Shown here: piece by piece, positions 40,232 through 52,260 of the stretch
How positions within the stretch are numbered: the stretch's first letter is position 1
Layout of the letters: every line of letters begins with the position of its first letter
Program-made: the position numbers and the translations under genes
The notes under the pieces: model-generated
Database searches by the model: none
Told to the model about the DNA's origin: nothing
Seen by the model: the letters and a program-made list of their open reading frames with translations, nothing else
NCBI RefSeq assembly: GCF_000341355.1
Contig: NC_020300.1
Location: forward strand, 1,054,001-1,118,000
Length of the DNA stretch: 64,000 nt
Direction: 5' to 3'
Source: Bartonella australis AUST/NH1
GTDB taxonomy: Bacteria > Pseudomonadota > Alphaproteobacteria > Rhizobiales > Rhizobiaceae

Positions 40232-43200
40232 ATGCCAAAACGTACAGATATAAAATCTATCCTTATCATCGGAGCGGGGCCTATCATTATCGGTCAGGCG
40301 TGCGAATTTGACTATTCAGGGACACAGGCCTGTAAGGCTTTAAAAGAAGAAGGCTACCGAATCATTCTGGTTAACTCTAACCCTGCCACTATTATGACTG
40401 ATCCAGATTTAGCTGATGCGACCTATATTGAGCCCATCACTCCGAAAGTGGTAGCTGAGATTATTGCCCACGAACGTCCTGACGCTCTTTTGCCAACTAT
40501 GGGGGGACAAACAGCTCTTAACACCGCTTTATCGTTGAAACGCATGGGAATTTTAGACCGCTATAATGTTGAAATGATCGGTGCTAATGCCGACGCTATT
40601 GATAAGGCTGAAGATCGTGCTTTGTTTCGCTCAGCAATGGCAAAAATTGGTTTAGAAACACCGCGTTCTATGTTGGCCAACGCAACTGAACTTAAAGAAG
40701 AGAACCGCCGGCTCTACGAAGAAACACGTAATAGACTCAAAGCTAAATTTTCGGGTGATACTCTTGACAGAGAACTGGAAAAGCTTGGCCATGATTGGCG
40801 CCGTGCAGAAGCGGACCGTAAACAACATTACATAGCGCATGCCACCGCAAAAGCGGTTCAGGCGCTCGATGTTATCGGGCTTCCGGCTATTATACGCCCT
40901 TCATTTACGCTCGGTGGTACAGGTGGTGGCATTGCCTATAATCGCTCTGAATTTTATGAAATTATTGAACGTGGCCTTGAAGCTTCACCTACGACAGAGG
41001 TTTTGATTGAAGAAAGCGTCTTAGGATGGAAAGAATACGAAATGGAAGTCGTCCGCGATCAAAAGGACAACTGCATTATTGTCTGTTCCATTGAAAATAT
41101 CGACCCTATGGGCATCCATACTGGTGATTCCATTACAGTCGCCCCTGCTCTTACCCTAACTGATAAAGAATATCAAATTATGCGCAACGCTTCAATCGCT
41201 GTGCTGCGTGAAATTGGTGTTGAAACCGGTGGCTCCAATGTGCAATTTGCTGTTAATCCTGAAAACGGCCGTTTAATTGTCATTGAAATGAATCCGCGTG
41301 TTTCTCGTTCTTCGGCGCTTGCCTCGAAAGCAACAGGTTTTCCGATTGCTAAAATAGCTGCCAAACTAGCGGTTGGTTACACGCTTGATGAGCTAAAAAA
41401 TGATATCACAGGAGGTGCAACACCAGCATCGTTTGAACCTTCCATTGATTATATTGTTACGAAGATCCCTCGTTTCGCCTTTGAGAAATTTCCTGGCTCG
41501 ACGCCTGTCCTGAACACTGCCATGAAATCCGTCGGGGAAGTCATGGCAATTGGCCGTACATTTCAAGAATCGTTGCAAAAAGCCCTTCGTGGTCTTGAGA
41601 CCGGCCTTACCGGTCTTGACGAAATTTTGCTCCCTGAGCATGCCGAGAGTGATGAAAAAAATTCTATACGCTCGGCCATTGCAATACCGAGCCCTGATCG
41701 TCTGCGCTATGTGGCCCAAGCAATGCGTATGAACCTATCATTGACCGAGATTCACCAAATCAGCAAAATTGATCCGTGGTTTTTAGAACAAATAGCATCC
41801 ATCGTTGAGATGGAACGACACGTCCGCGCTCACGGACTCCCCCAAGATGCAGAAAATTTACGCATGTTGAAAGCCATGGGCTTTTCGGATGCTCGCTTGG
41901 CTAATCTTACCGGACAAACGCCGGATGATATCATCGCTTTACGTAAATCGCTTAATATAAAGCCTGTTTTTAAACGTATCGATACTTGTGCAGCTGAATT
42001 TTCTTCTCCTACAGCTTATATGTATTCGACGTATGAAAAACCCTTTACAGGCGCGGAATATTCAGAAGCAAGAGTCTCTCAGCGCAAAAAAATTGTCATT
42101 TTAGGCGGAGGTCCAAACCGCATCGGCCAGGGCATCGAATTTGACTATTGTTGTTGCCATGCCGCCTTTGCTTTACGCGATGCTGGCTTTGAATCTATCA
42201 TGATTAATTGCAACCCTGAAACTGTCTCGACGGATTACGACACATCTGATCGCCTTTATTTCGAGCCTTTAACAACAGAAGATGTATTAGCTATCTTGGA
42301 AACAGAACAAGAAAAAGGCGAATTAATTGGAGTGATCGTCCAATTTGGCGGGCAAACGCCATTAAAATTGGCAAGCGCTCTAGAAAAAAATAATATCCCC
42401 ATTTTAGGAACTTCACCTGATGCTATTGATCTAGCAGAAGACAGGGACCGCTTTCAAAAATTATTATTCAAACTCAAGTTGACGCAACCCCGGAATGGCA
42501 TCGCCCATTCAGTTGAGCAAGCGCGTCTTATCGCCCACGAACTAAGCTTCCCGTTAGTTGTTCGCCCCTCTTATGTTTTAGGCGGACGTGCTATGCAAAT
42601 TATTCGCGACGAACGTGACTTGCAGAATTATTTAGTCGGAACAGTCCCTGAATTAGTACCAGAAGATATCAAAGCCCGTTATCCCCATAGCACTGCAGAT
42701 CAAGTCAACATATTACTTGGTAAAAATCCGCTTTTATTTGATACCTATCTAACAGAAGCCATTGAAGTTGATGTTGATTGTCTATGTGATGGAGAAGAAA
42801 CGCTAGTCGTTGGTATTATGGAACATATTGAAGAAGCCGGCATCCATTCTGGTGATTCAGCTTGTTCTTTACCGGTACGCACACTGTCCCATAAATTAGT
42901 AATTGAACTGGAGCGGCAGACCAAAGCGTTAGCGCAAGCACTACATGTTCGTGGCTTTATGAATGTACAATATGCTATCAAAAATGAGACGATTTATGTT
43001 TTAGAAGTCAACCCTCGTGCCTCACGTACTGTTCCATTTGTTGCAAAAACCATTGGCCGACCAATCGCCAAAATTGCTACACATATCATGGCAGGAGAAA
43101 ACCTTCACGATGCATTTAAAGCTTATGGTGGATTACCGTCTATACCGCAAAAACCGTATGTTGCTGTCAAAGAAGCAGTCTTTCCTTTCGCTCGTTTCCC

Positions 43201-43717
43201 GGGTGTAGATACACTGCTTGGCCCTGAAATGCGTTCAACCGGCGAAGTAATGGGGCTTGATTACAAATTTCCTCTTGCTTTTGCTAAAGCCCAACTTGGA
43301 GCCGGTATTGAGCTACCACATGAAGGTACTGTCTTCGTCTCTGTCAGAGACGAAGACAAAGAACGTATTTTAAAGCCGATCAAACGCTTAACTAAACTTG
43401 GTTTTTCTGTTTTAGCGACAAGCGGAACGCACAAATTTCTCAGCGAACACGGTATTAAGTCTGATAAAATTAATAAAGTGCTTGAAGGTCATCCTCATAT
43501 AGAAGATGCCATTCGTAATCGGCATATCCAATTAATTTTCAACACAACCAATACTGCCAGTACCATCTCGGACTCCAAATCATTACGCCACGCAGCGTTA
43601 ATGCACAAAGTGCCCTATTATACGACAATAGCCGGTGCTGAATCCGCAGTGCACGCCGTAGAAGCGCTTAAAACCAATAATCTTGAAGTGCGCCCATTAC
43701 AAAGCTATTTTGCTTAA
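40232..43717 (+). CDS. carB: Carbamoyl-phosphate synthase large subunit CarB
   Basis: CarB makes carbamoyl phosphate from bicarbonate, ammonia and two ATP. The 1161-residue protein has two duplicated ATP-grasp halves ([19 protein letters not shown] and [18 protein letters not shown] mark each start), an oligomerisation domain between them and a C-terminal MGS-like allosteric domain ([15 protein letters not shown]). It is about 90 residues longer than the E. coli enzyme, largely through an insertion at about 150-205 ([20 protein letters not shown]), as in rhizobial CarB. AGGA lies 8 nt before the ATG. Confidence 0.98.
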   Translation: MPKRTDIKSILIIGAGPIIIGQACEFDYSGTQACKALKEEGYRIILVNSNPATIMTDPDLADATYIEPITPKVVAEIIAHERPDALLPTMGGQTALNTALSLKRMGILDRYNVEMIGANADAIDKAEDRALFRSAMAKIGLETPRSMLANATELKEENRRLYEETRNRLKAKFSGDTLDRELEKLGHDWRRAEADRKQHYIAHATAKAVQALDVIGLPAIIRPSFTLGGTGGGIAYNRSEFYEIIERGLEASPTTEVLIEESVLGWKEYEMEVVRDQKDNCIIVCSIENIDPMGIHTGDSITVAPALTLTDKEYQIMRNASIAVLREIGVETGGSNVQFAVNPENGRLIVIEMNPRVSRSSALASKATGFPIAKIAAKLAVGYTLDELKNDITGGATPASFEPSIDYIVTKIPRFAFEKFPGSTPVLNTAMKSVGEVMAIGRTFQESLQKALRGLETGLTGLDEILLPEHAESDEKNSIRSAIAIPSPDRLRYVAQAMRMNLSLTEIHQISKIDPWFLEQIASIVEMERHVRAHGLPQDAENLRMLKAMGFSDARLANLTGQTPDDIIALRKSLNIKPVFKRIDTCAAEFSSPTAYMYSTYEKPFTGAEYSEARVSQRKKIVILGGGPNRIGQGIEFDYCCCHAAFALRDAGFESIMINCNPETVSTDYDTSDRLYFEPLTTEDVLAILETEQEKGELIGVIVQFGGQTPLKLASALEKNNIPILGTSPDAIDLAEDRDRFQKLLFKLKLTQPRNGIAHSVEQARLIAHELSFPLVVRPSYVLGGRAMQIIRDERDLQNYLVGTVPELVPEDIKARYPHSTADQVNILLGKNPLLFDTYLTEAIEVDVDCLCDGEETLVVGIMEHIEEAGIHSGDSACSLPVRTLSHKLVIELERQTKALAQALHVRGFMNVQYAIKNETIYVLEVNPRASRTVPFVAKTIGRPIAKIATHIMAGENLHDAFKAYGGLPSIPQKPYVAVKEAVFPFARFPGVDTLLGPEMRSTGEVMGLDYKFPLAFAKAQLGAGIELPHEGTVFVSVRDEDKERILKPIKRLTKLGFSVLATSGTHKFLSEHGIKSDKINKVLEGHPHIEDAIRNRHIQLIFNTTNTASTISDSKSLRHAALMHKVPYYTTIAGAESAVHAVEALKTNNLEVRPLQSYFA

Positions 43718-43770
43718 TTTGTGTTGTATCATAAATACAGCGCTCTTTATTTTCTGGCCATCTTTGCCTT

Positions 43771-43794
43771 GTATAAAAAGCTTGTTTTTTATAC
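43771..43794. terminator. AT-rich hairpin after carB
   Basis: GTATAAAAA/TTTTTATAC, a perfect 9-bp stem with a 6-nt loop, 54 nt after the carB stop. Weak because it is nearly all A-T, but well placed as the carB 3' end. Confidence 0.4.
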
Positions 43795-43963
43795 TAAAAT
43801 CGTTTAGGGATGCCCCCATCGAATTTTCGGTTATGCGACTTTCTTTCCTGTGCAACGCGCACTTTTGATGAAACTTCTCCTGCCTAATTTCGATCTAAAG
43901 TTGTATTGAAGACATTTGGCTTCAGTACTACGGTAATTTTACATATTTATTAAGGAGTTTCCT

Positions 43964-44173
43964 ATGTCTACAGGAACAGTAAAGTGGTTTAATACAACGA
44001 AGGGTTTTGGATTTATTCAGCCTAGTGACGGTAGTGCTGACGTCTTCGTACATATTTCTGCCGTTGAACGCTCTGGTTTAAGTGGTCTCAATGAAGGACA
44101 AAAAATTTCTTATGACGTTCTCCAAGATCGTCGCTCGGGAAAATTTGCTGCTGAGAACCTTGCCGCTCTTTAA
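43964..44173 (+). CDS. cspA: Cold-shock domain protein (CspA family)
   Basis: A 69-residue single cold-shock domain. RNP1 is KGFGFI (18-23) and RNP2 is VFVHISAV. It binds single-stranded RNA/DNA and keeps mRNA unfolded. AAGGAG lies 6 nt before the ATG and a hairpin terminator follows. A second csp gene is at 56620, and a dead third copy at 57774. The symbol is a family label. Confidence 0.93.
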   Translation: MSTGTVKWFNTTKGFGFIQPSDGSADVFVHISAVERSGLSGLNEGQKISYDVLQDRRSGKFAAENLAAL

Positions 44174-44194
44174 GTTCTGCTTATTTTATTTGAG

Positions 44195-44228
44195 AAACCT
44201 CTCCGTCACAGGCGAGGTTTTTATTTTT
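44195..44228 (+). terminator. Rho-independent terminator of cspA
   Basis: AAACCTC (44195-44201) pairs with GAGGTTT (44214-44220), followed by TTTTTATTTTT. It begins 21 nt after the stop. Confidence 0.82.
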
Positions 44229-46164
<1,936 letters not shown>

Positions 46165-46199
46165 AAATTTTAGATAATTTTGTCAGCTATTAACGCCAT

Positions 46200-46226
46200 G
46201 CCCCAAAATGCCAATATTTTTGGGGC
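46200..46226. terminator. 9-bp inverted repeat after aatA
   Basis: GCCCCAAAA (46200-46208) pairs perfectly with TTTTGGGGC (46218-46226) around a 9-nt loop, 36 nt after the aatA stop. The T run lies inside the stem, so it can work on either strand; no further U tract follows. Confidence 0.6.
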
Positions 46227-46673
46227 TGCGTCGTGGTGTATACGAGTTATGCGAGAGGAATTTACGCGAATAAATTGCATGGAGATATAGTTGCAATGAG
46301 TCCGTATTAAAGGGATCATCTTTCGAACAATCCTGCCTTAATAATGATAGGCAAGCGCTATGTGCGACGATGCCTGTGGGGGGTGTTTATCCATTTATAT
46401 CAAAGGCGGGACGCTTGTTATTTTAGCGGTTCCTTAATTAATTGTAATCGCGCCGCTTTAACAAAATAAACGAGAGTTTACGGGCAGAAATACGGGTCTG
46501 TAATTATCTGATAAAATCACTGCTTTATTGAATGATCGGTCCCGAAGACCTACAGGAAAAGCTATCAATCAAATTCGTCATGTCTAAAAGCATTTCGTGC
46601 TTACCTTGATTTTCTATATCCAAGAGCTTTACGATACAAACACCCTTTTTTCCCCCTTTACACCGAACCTTTT
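46227..46673. other. Intergenic region, nothing supported
   Basis: About 450 bp without a gene, RNA or clear repeat that I can support. Confidence 0.4.
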
Positions 46674-46702
46674 TTGAAAAAATTATTGAACGCTCATAAA
46701 AT
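46674..46702 (+). promoter_or_regulatory. Sigma-70-like promoter of a small transcription unit
   Basis: TTGAAA (46674-46679) and TAAAAT (46697-46702) with an exact 17-nt spacer, each one mismatch from consensus. Transcription would start near 46709 and run into the 25-codon frame at 46869. Confidence 0.6.
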
Positions 46703-46764
46703 TTTAAAAAATTTCTGCCTATCTTTCTTACAATATCTTAATTTTTCGACCTTATCCCAGAGGC

Positions 46765-46790
46765 AAAAAAAAACCGGACTAAAGCCCGGC
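46765..46790 (-). terminator. Rho-independent terminator (minus strand), likely lysR 3' end
   Basis: On the minus strand CCGGGC-TTTA-GTCCGG forms a 6-bp stem followed by nine T. The central pair is G-U on the minus RNA but would be an A-C mismatch on the plus RNA, which fixes the orientation. It lies about 220 nt past the lysR stop; a CCCCCC run just upstream resembles the C tract of the candidate sRNA near 14632. Confidence 0.75.
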
Positions 46791-46868
46791 TAATTAAGGG
46801 GGGCCTTCAGAAAAAAATCCTACAGACCTCCACAGGGGAACACTCAAGAAAATGTAATAGGAGTAAAC

Positions 46869-46946
46869 ATGATCAAGAGACAGCGCTTTATGCCATTTTA
46901 TCCGAAGAAGCACAATGAAAACTCGAGCGCATCTGCTATGCAATAA
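46869..46946 (+). CDS. Putative 25-residue basic small protein with its own promoter and terminator
   Basis: The frame reads MIKRQRFMPFYPKKHNENSS followed by ASAMQ and a stop. TAGGAG lies exactly 5 nt upstream of the ATG. A near-consensus promoter is about 165 nt upstream, and a hairpin plus T8 follows immediately, so the unit looks complete. The peptide has six K/R in the first 14 residues, no membrane helix, and no family I know. A regulatory RNA with an incidental frame, or a leader-type unit, are alternatives. Confidence 0.5.
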   Translation: MIKRQRFMPFYPKKHNENSSASAMQ

Positions 46947-46970
46947 ACACATAGCTCAGTAGTTTTTTTT
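46935..46970 (+). terminator. Rho-independent terminator of the small transcription unit
   Basis: GCTATG (46935-46940) pairs with CATAGC (46950-46955), with CT/AG extending the stem past a 2-nt bulge, followed by TTTTTTTT at 46963-46970. The stop codon of the 25-codon frame is in the loop. Confidence 0.6.
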
Positions 46971-47009
46971 CATTCTTGATAGCCCGTTAGCTTATAAAAT
47001 ATCATTTAA

Positions 47010-47915
47010 TTAAAAAGACCATTTACGAGCTTTTAGGAAAATATAATCTCGAAAAGCATTCAGCTTTGCTAAATTTTTCAAAGCATCTGGGTAACAAAAA
47101 AAGGTATCAAAGGAAGGGATATCAGTTGTATCGGGAAAAAGCCTCACAAGCTGCTCATTATTATGAGCAATATAATCAGGAAGTACAGCAATACCAAAAT
47201 TGCGCATAATTGCATTTTTAATAGAGATTATATTGTTAATTTGTAGCACTGAAGCACGCAAGGAACCATCATTTCTTCCAGCCTTTTCTAGCCAATTTAA
47301 GCCAGATAGATAATGTGGAACCGGTTGACCAAATGAAATAATACGATGTGCATCCAGCTCAGATAATTTTTCTGGCTTACCATACTTCGCTATATAACCT
47401 TCCGAAGCATAAACATGCATATGAACCGTAAATAATTTTCTTTGTATCAAATCAGGTTGCTGCGGCTGATGTAAGCGGATAGCACAATCTGCATAACGCA
47501 TTGTTAAGTCAAGCTCTTCGTCATTGAGCAAAATTTGGACGCGCATATCGGGATAAAGGTCCAGGAATTCGGGCATACGCTCTGCAAGCCACCCTGCCCC
47601 CATCCCAAAAGTCGATGTGACGCGTAAACGCCCCGTTGGCTTTTCACGACTTTCATTTAATTGCAAACGCGTATTTTCTAGTTTCATTAAGACATCATGG
47701 GCTGCGCGGTAAAGAATCTCGCCCTGCTCTGTTAAAATTAAACCACGTGCATGACGTTGAAATAAGGGCACACCGACGTCCTGCTCTAAAGCCGAAACCT
47801 GTCGCGAAATTGCCGATTGAGATAAATGAAGACGCTGAGCTGCGTGCGTAAAAGAACCTGCCTCTGCCGCAGCGTGAAAAACTCTTAACTTATCCCAATC
47901 TAGCGGTGAAGTCAC
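47010..47915 (-). CDS. LysR-family transcriptional regulator
   Basis: A 301-residue LTTR. The N-terminal winged HTH is clear (FHAAAEAGSFTHAAQRLHLS, QSAISRQVSALEQDVGVPLF), followed by a type 2 periplasmic-binding-like effector domain (GRLRVTSTFGMGAGWLAERM). It follows trxB by 67 bp on the same strand, so the two may be co-transcribed, and it could respond to redox or another signal; the effector is unknown. Confidence 0.92.
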   Translation of the reverse strand: MTSPLDWDKLRVFHAAAEAGSFTHAAQRLHLSQSAISRQVSALEQDVGVPLFQRHARGLILTEQGEILYRAAHDVLMKLENTRLQLNESREKPTGRLRVTSTFGMGAGWLAERMPEFLDLYPDMRVQILLNDEELDLTMRYADCAIRLHQPQQPDLIQRKLFTVHMHVYASEGYIAKYGKPEKLSELDAHRIISFGQPVPHYLSGLNWLEKAGRNDGSLRASVLQINNIISIKNAIMRNFGIAVLPDYIAHNNEQLVRLFPDTTDIPSFDTFFCYPDALKNLAKLNAFRDYIFLKARKWSF

Positions 47916-47982
47916 AATCCCTTCCCCTTATTCCCTTTATTTTATATTTTATTAATAAAAGCCATTTTCCAGATGTTTCTAT

Positions 47983-48927
47983 CTATGTTTCCAAAAATCG
48001 CTCTGCCTCTAGTGCCGCCATACATCCTCTTCCGGCCGCGGTTACGGCTTGGCGGAATACATCATCAGCAACATCGCCTGCTGCAAAAACGCCAGCAATA
48101 CTCGTCGCTGTTGAATCTGGGGCCGTCCATAAATAGCCGCCTTCTTTTTGCCTCAATTGCCCTTCAAACAAAGAAACAGCGGGGTCGTGCCCGATAGCAA
48201 TGAATATCCCCTCTGCATTTATTATTAATTCTTGGCCTGTTTCAACATTTCTGAGGCGTGCACCCGTCATAACAGCGCCCATTGATGATTGAGCCTGTAA
48301 ACCAATAATTTCCTCTACCGTATGATCCCAAATGACGCGCACATTATCTCGAGCGAATAACCTATCTTGCAGAATCTTTTCCGCACGAAAACGGTCTCGC
48401 CTATGAATCACGCTCACACTTTTAGCCAAATTAGATAAATAAAGAGCTTCTTCAACAGCTGTATTGCCGCCCCCCACAACAAGGACATCCTTACCACGAT
48501 AAAAAAAACCATCGCAGGTGGCACAAGCAGAAACTCCCCCCCCCATAAAAGTCTTTTCGCTTTCTAAGCCAAGCCAGCGAGCCTGCGCCCCTGTCGCAAT
48601 AATAAGCGTGTCACAACAATATTGCATTCCTGAATCGCCGTATAAGATGAAAGGACGCTTCGATAAATCAGCTCTTACAATAGTATCGTAGGCAACTTCC
48701 GTTCCCATACGCTCGGCTTGCTTCACCATTTGTTCCATCAACCACGGCCCCTGAATTGGATCAGCAAAACCTGGATAATTTTCAACGTCAGCCGTAATTG
48801 TCAGCTGTCCCCCTTGCTGCAACCCAGTAACCAAAACCGGCTTGAGCATCGCTCGAGCCGCATAAATTGCCGCTGTATAACCAGCCGGCCCTGAACCAAT
48901 AATCAGAACGCGAATATGCGACCGCAC
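47983..48927 (-). CDS. trxB: Thioredoxin-disulfide reductase TrxB
   Basis: TrxB reduces thioredoxin with NADPH through FAD. The 314-residue protein has the FAD motif GSGPAGYTAAIYAARA (11-26), the redox-active CATC at 135-138, the NADPH motif VVGGGNTAVEEALYLS and the C-terminal FAD-binding GVFAAGDVADDVFRQAVTAA. Length is standard. It lies upstream of the lysR gene. Confidence 0.96.
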   Translation of the reverse strand: MRSHIRVLIIGSGPAGYTAAIYAARAMLKPVLVTGLQQGGQLTITADVENYPGFADPIQGPWLMEQMVKQAERMGTEVAYDTIVRADLSKRPFILYGDSGMQYCCDTLIIATGAQARWLGLESEKTFMGGGVSACATCDGFFYRGKDVLVVGGGNTAVEEALYLSNLAKSVSVIHRRDRFRAEKILQDRLFARDNVRVIWDHTVEEIIGLQAQSSMGAVMTGARLRNVETGQELIINAEGIFIAIGHDPAVSLFEGQLRQKEGGYLWTAPDSTATSIAGVFAAGDVADDVFRQAVTAAGRGCMAALEAERFLET

Positions 48928-49228
48928 CGTAGAACCTCTTTTATCTTTGGCTTTTTATTTTCTGTCCATCAATTATGATAAAACGTATTTTTTAAAAAAA
49001 TATTTTTCGACGATTTAAATTATGGTATATGCGCGTTTTTTGCAAGATTAGCTAAGAGGTTGATTGTCAATTTATCGCAGCGTACTTACTATTAAGAATT
49101 GAACTTTATTCTACGAGCATAAAAATATATAAATTCTAGTAGGCGCAAAATGCAATAAAAACAAACAGAGATAGGGAAAAGTCATCTTTCAATTTATCAT
49201 CAATGTCTGCGCCCGTTTTGCCTTAATC
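48928..49228. other. Divergent promoter region of trxB and trkH
   Basis: No gene seen. AT-rich 301 bp between divergent genes; in-frame TrkH-like codons reach back to about 49180 without an ATG, GTG or TTG. Confidence 0.4.
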
Positions 49229-50635
49229 ATGGGAATGGCTATGCTTCTCCCGATTTTTGTTGATTTGTGCGATGGCAACCGTAGTTGGGTAACTTTTCTC
49301 CATCCTTGCGCCGTAACCGTCATGCTGGCAACACTGATCCTTTTAGCTACCAGAGGCTCTACTTGCCGTTTTTCAGCGCGACTTGGCTTCACTCTGACAG
49401 TTTGTCTTTGGCTAACAGGAAGTATAGTGGGTGCTCTCCCTCTTTATCTTTCTCCGCTCCCGATTTCTCTAGCCGGAGCGATCTTTGAATCTGTCTCTGG
49501 AATTACAACTACAGGCTCCACAGTAATCATTGGTCTCGACTATTTGCCACGAAGCATTTTATTGTGGCGTTCCATTATGTGCTGGATCGGTGGCATTGGC
49601 TTTATTGGTTTAGCTTTATTGCTCTTACCTTCACTTCGCGTCGGGGGAGTGCAGCTTTTTCATATGGAATCATCAGATAAATCTGAAAAAATACTGCCCC
49701 GCATCAATCAAATCGCTAACGGAATTATTACTGCTTATATCGGGCTAACACTCGCTTGTATGATTTCTTATTTTGCCGCTGGTATGACCTTATTCGATTC
49801 CGTTAATCACGCGATGAGTACGATAGCGACAGCAGGTTTTTCAACGCACGATACCTCTTTTGGTTATTTTTCTAATAAACCGGCCATCCTGATCGTTGCG
49901 ACTATTTTTATGTTGTTTTCTGCTTTGCCCTTCGTGCTTTACGTTAAATTAGTACTCCCAGGCCACTCCAAACGCTCCATTGATCCGCAGGTTATCGTTT
50001 TTCTAAATATAGTTTTCTTCTTTAGCCTTGCTTTGGCTGTGTGGCTGCGATTTCACAATCACCTCGCATTTCACTCGGCCTTCCTCGATGCAATTTTTCA
50101 CATCACATCTATCATCAGCACCACAGGCTACAGCGCCAAAGACTACCAACTTTGGGGCCCCTTTGCACTTGGTATTTTTTTCATTGTTTCTTTTGCAGGT
50201 GGGTGCGCTGGTTCTACCTCCGGTGGCATAAAAATAAACCGTTTAATTATTCTCTGGCGTATTGCGCAAGCGAATATGGCAAAACTTCTTTCTCCTAACG
50301 CGGTTGTAAAAGTCCGATACGATCACTCAAATGTATCAAGCGATATCGCTAAAGCAGTCCTTCTTTTTGTATGCCTTTATATGTCTTGTCTTCTCACTGG
50401 TACCGCACTTTTGCTTACGACCGGGCTCGATTTTACTTCTGCCTTTACAGGTGTCTTAACAGCACTTTCGAATATCGGCCCAGGTTTTGGAGATATCATC
50501 GGTCCTGCCGGTAATTTCTCAACAATTAACGATAATGCTTTATGGATTTTGAGCTTTTTAATGCTGGTTGGCCGCCTTGAAATCGTGACCATATTTGTGC
50601 TTTTTATCCCTGCATTCTGGCGCAAACAATTTTAA
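49229..50635 (+). CDS. trkH: Trk-type K+ uptake membrane protein TrkH
   Basis: TrkH/KtrB proteins form the K+ pore that works with TrkA. The 468-residue sequence has four M1-P-M2 repeats with selectivity-filter segments (SVSGITTTGSTVI, STIATAGFSTHD, ITSIISTTGYSAKD, SNIGPGFGDIIG). The N-terminus is uncertain: homologous-looking codons (FIINVCARFALI) continue about 12 codons upstream of ATG 49229, but offer no standard start codon. Either translation starts at the internal ATG, removing the start of helix 1, or a rare start codon is used. Confidence 0.93.
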   Translation: MGMAMLLPIFVDLCDGNRSWVTFLHPCAVTVMLATLILLATRGSTCRFSARLGFTLTVCLWLTGSIVGALPLYLSPLPISLAGAIFESVSGITTTGSTVIIGLDYLPRSILLWRSIMCWIGGIGFIGLALLLLPSLRVGGVQLFHMESSDKSEKILPRINQIANGIITAYIGLTLACMISYFAAGMTLFDSVNHAMSTIATAGFSTHDTSFGYFSNKPAILIVATIFMLFSALPFVLYVKLVLPGHSKRSIDPQVIVFLNIVFFFSLALAVWLRFHNHLAFHSAFLDAIFHITSIISTTGYSAKDYQLWGPFALGIFFIVSFAGGCAGSTSGGIKINRLIILWRIAQANMAKLLSPNAVVKVRYDHSNVSSDIAKAVLLFVCLYMSCLLTGTALLLTTGLDFTSAFTGVLTALSNIGPGFGDIIGPAGNFSTINDNALWILSFLMLVGRLEIVTIFVLFIPAFWRKQF

Positions 50636-51195
50636 ATTGGTATTTCAGCTCCTTTTATATTAGCCGAGGCCTTGTTTTGTTGTGCTTTATTAGCCTACGC
50701 CGCCAATTTGAAACCAATCTGCGCACCTATCTACTGCAACTTAATAACGAGCTATTCTCGGTACAACAAAGGAAATTTTTGGTGAATTTAATTTTTCTAT
50801 ATCGATGTTTAACATTACCCAAGATACAGATAGCCTTACTGTTCGCGTGCAGAATTTTGGCCTATGCAGGAGTGCAATCAGTAAGCGTTGAATTAAAATT
50901 TTAGCATAAACTAAAAAAGAACTGCACAATTTCCTTTTACAAAAAACTTAACCTAACCAAAACACTGATTACAACAAAAATATCATCATATTGATTGTTC
51001 ATCCTGGGTGGCAGAGTACCTTCATTAAAGATAAACTTAACATCCAATTCCAACTACCTAAAAGCTCAATTTTTTATAATTGACCACGAGCTATCATCGT
51101 AACCATTAAAATAGTTCTTCGTTCTTTGCAAAAACGAAAGACTATATTTTATTTACATTTTTAAAAATAATAATTTTCAAAGATTTTTAGCGTAT
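50636..51195. other. Intergenic region, nothing supported
   Basis: 560 bp between convergent trkH and lpcC. A 75-codon plus-strand frame (50677-50904) has no ribosome binding site or recognisable family. Confidence 0.4.
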
Positions 51196-52254
51196 TTAAG
51201 GCGTTTGTTCCGCAAATATTGCCTCATAAACACTCTCAATCGCGATGGCTTCTTTCTCTAAAGGAAAATGCGCGCGAACATGGGCTAAAGCCTTTTGCCC
51301 TTCTTTCGATGTTTTTCTTAAATCACTAAAATAAGATTCAATTGCTTTCGTCAAAGCTGCTCCATCGCCCACTTCAACAACCGTTCCTGTTCCATTTATG
51401 ACTAATTCTTCATAAATACCGGTATTACTAGCCACCACAGCTGTCTGCGAGGCCATTGCCTCCAAGGGCGTTAAACCGAAACCTTCTACGCGAGAAGGAG
51501 CCACATAAAGCGACATACGACGATACCACAAAGGTGTATCCAAAATCTCGCCAAGCATAATGATGCGATTATTTAAACCAGCAGATGAAATTTTTCGACG
51601 CAATTCCTTATCGAACATATAATGTTGCGCTGTAGTCCGGCCGGCAATAACCGCAGTCCAATCAGGATAGCGCGGCAATAATGCCAACATCGCGTCTACA
51701 AACAAATCCGTACCCTTCGAATGACGCACACGGCCAAAACACCCTACCGCATATTTCCCTGGCAGCCCAGATGCTGAAAAAAAGTCTTCAGCAATCTCTG
51801 GTGGAGAAAAACGTTCAAGGTCCACCCCATGCATAATAATTTGATAAGGAACCTTTAGATAAGCCCCTACACGCTCACTAGTAGCAATAACTTTATCCAT
51901 ACGGCGAATCAACCATTCGGTGAAAACTGTATGATGGCGCTGGGAAGCTGACGTGAATATGAGTTTGAGCTTCATACGTAAAACATCACGTAAAAGAACT
52001 CCACAAAGCATCTCGATATTACGCCGTGCATGCCAAATACGAAGCGGTTTGTCTCCTGAGCTCTTCCAAAGCCCAAAAAGATCCCTAAAGGCAAGATGCG
52101 GCAAATTCTGCGGCAGCCCCATTCCCAAAACAGAGACACGCACACCTCGCTTTCGCTGCAATGGAATAAGCTGAACGACTGTAGACGTCACTCCAGATAA
52201 ACGTTTTTTAAAGTGAACAGCAATAATATCAGTGTCTTTTAGGGATACACGCAT
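51196..52254 (-). CDS. lpcC: Glycosyltransferase family 4, LpcC-like LPS core mannosyltransferase
   Basis: A 352-residue GT-B glycosyltransferase. The C-terminal half shows the family 4 features: VGCFGRVRHSKGTDLFVDAM, YVAPSRVEGFGLTPLEAMAS with the EX7E pair, and ASNTGIYEELV. Rhizobial LpcC adds mannose to Kdo in the LPS inner core, and the gene commonly follows greA in this group, as here (6-bp gap). The sugar specificity is inferred from family and context. Confidence 0.82.
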   Translation of the reverse strand: MRVSLKDTDIIAVHFKKRLSGVTSTVVQLIPLQRKRGVRVSVLGMGLPQNLPHLAFRDLFGLWKSSGDKPLRIWHARRNIEMLCGVLLRDVLRMKLKLIFTSASQRHHTVFTEWLIRRMDKVIATSERVGAYLKVPYQIIMHGVDLERFSPPEIAEDFFSASGLPGKYAVGCFGRVRHSKGTDLFVDAMLALLPRYPDWTAVIAGRTTAQHYMFDKELRRKISSAGLNNRIIMLGEILDTPLWYRRMSLYVAPSRVEGFGLTPLEAMASQTAVVASNTGIYEELVINGTGTVVEVGDGAALTKAIESYFSDLRKTSKEGQKALAHVRAHFPLEKEAIAIESVYEAIFAEQTP

Positions 52255-52260
52255 GACAAT

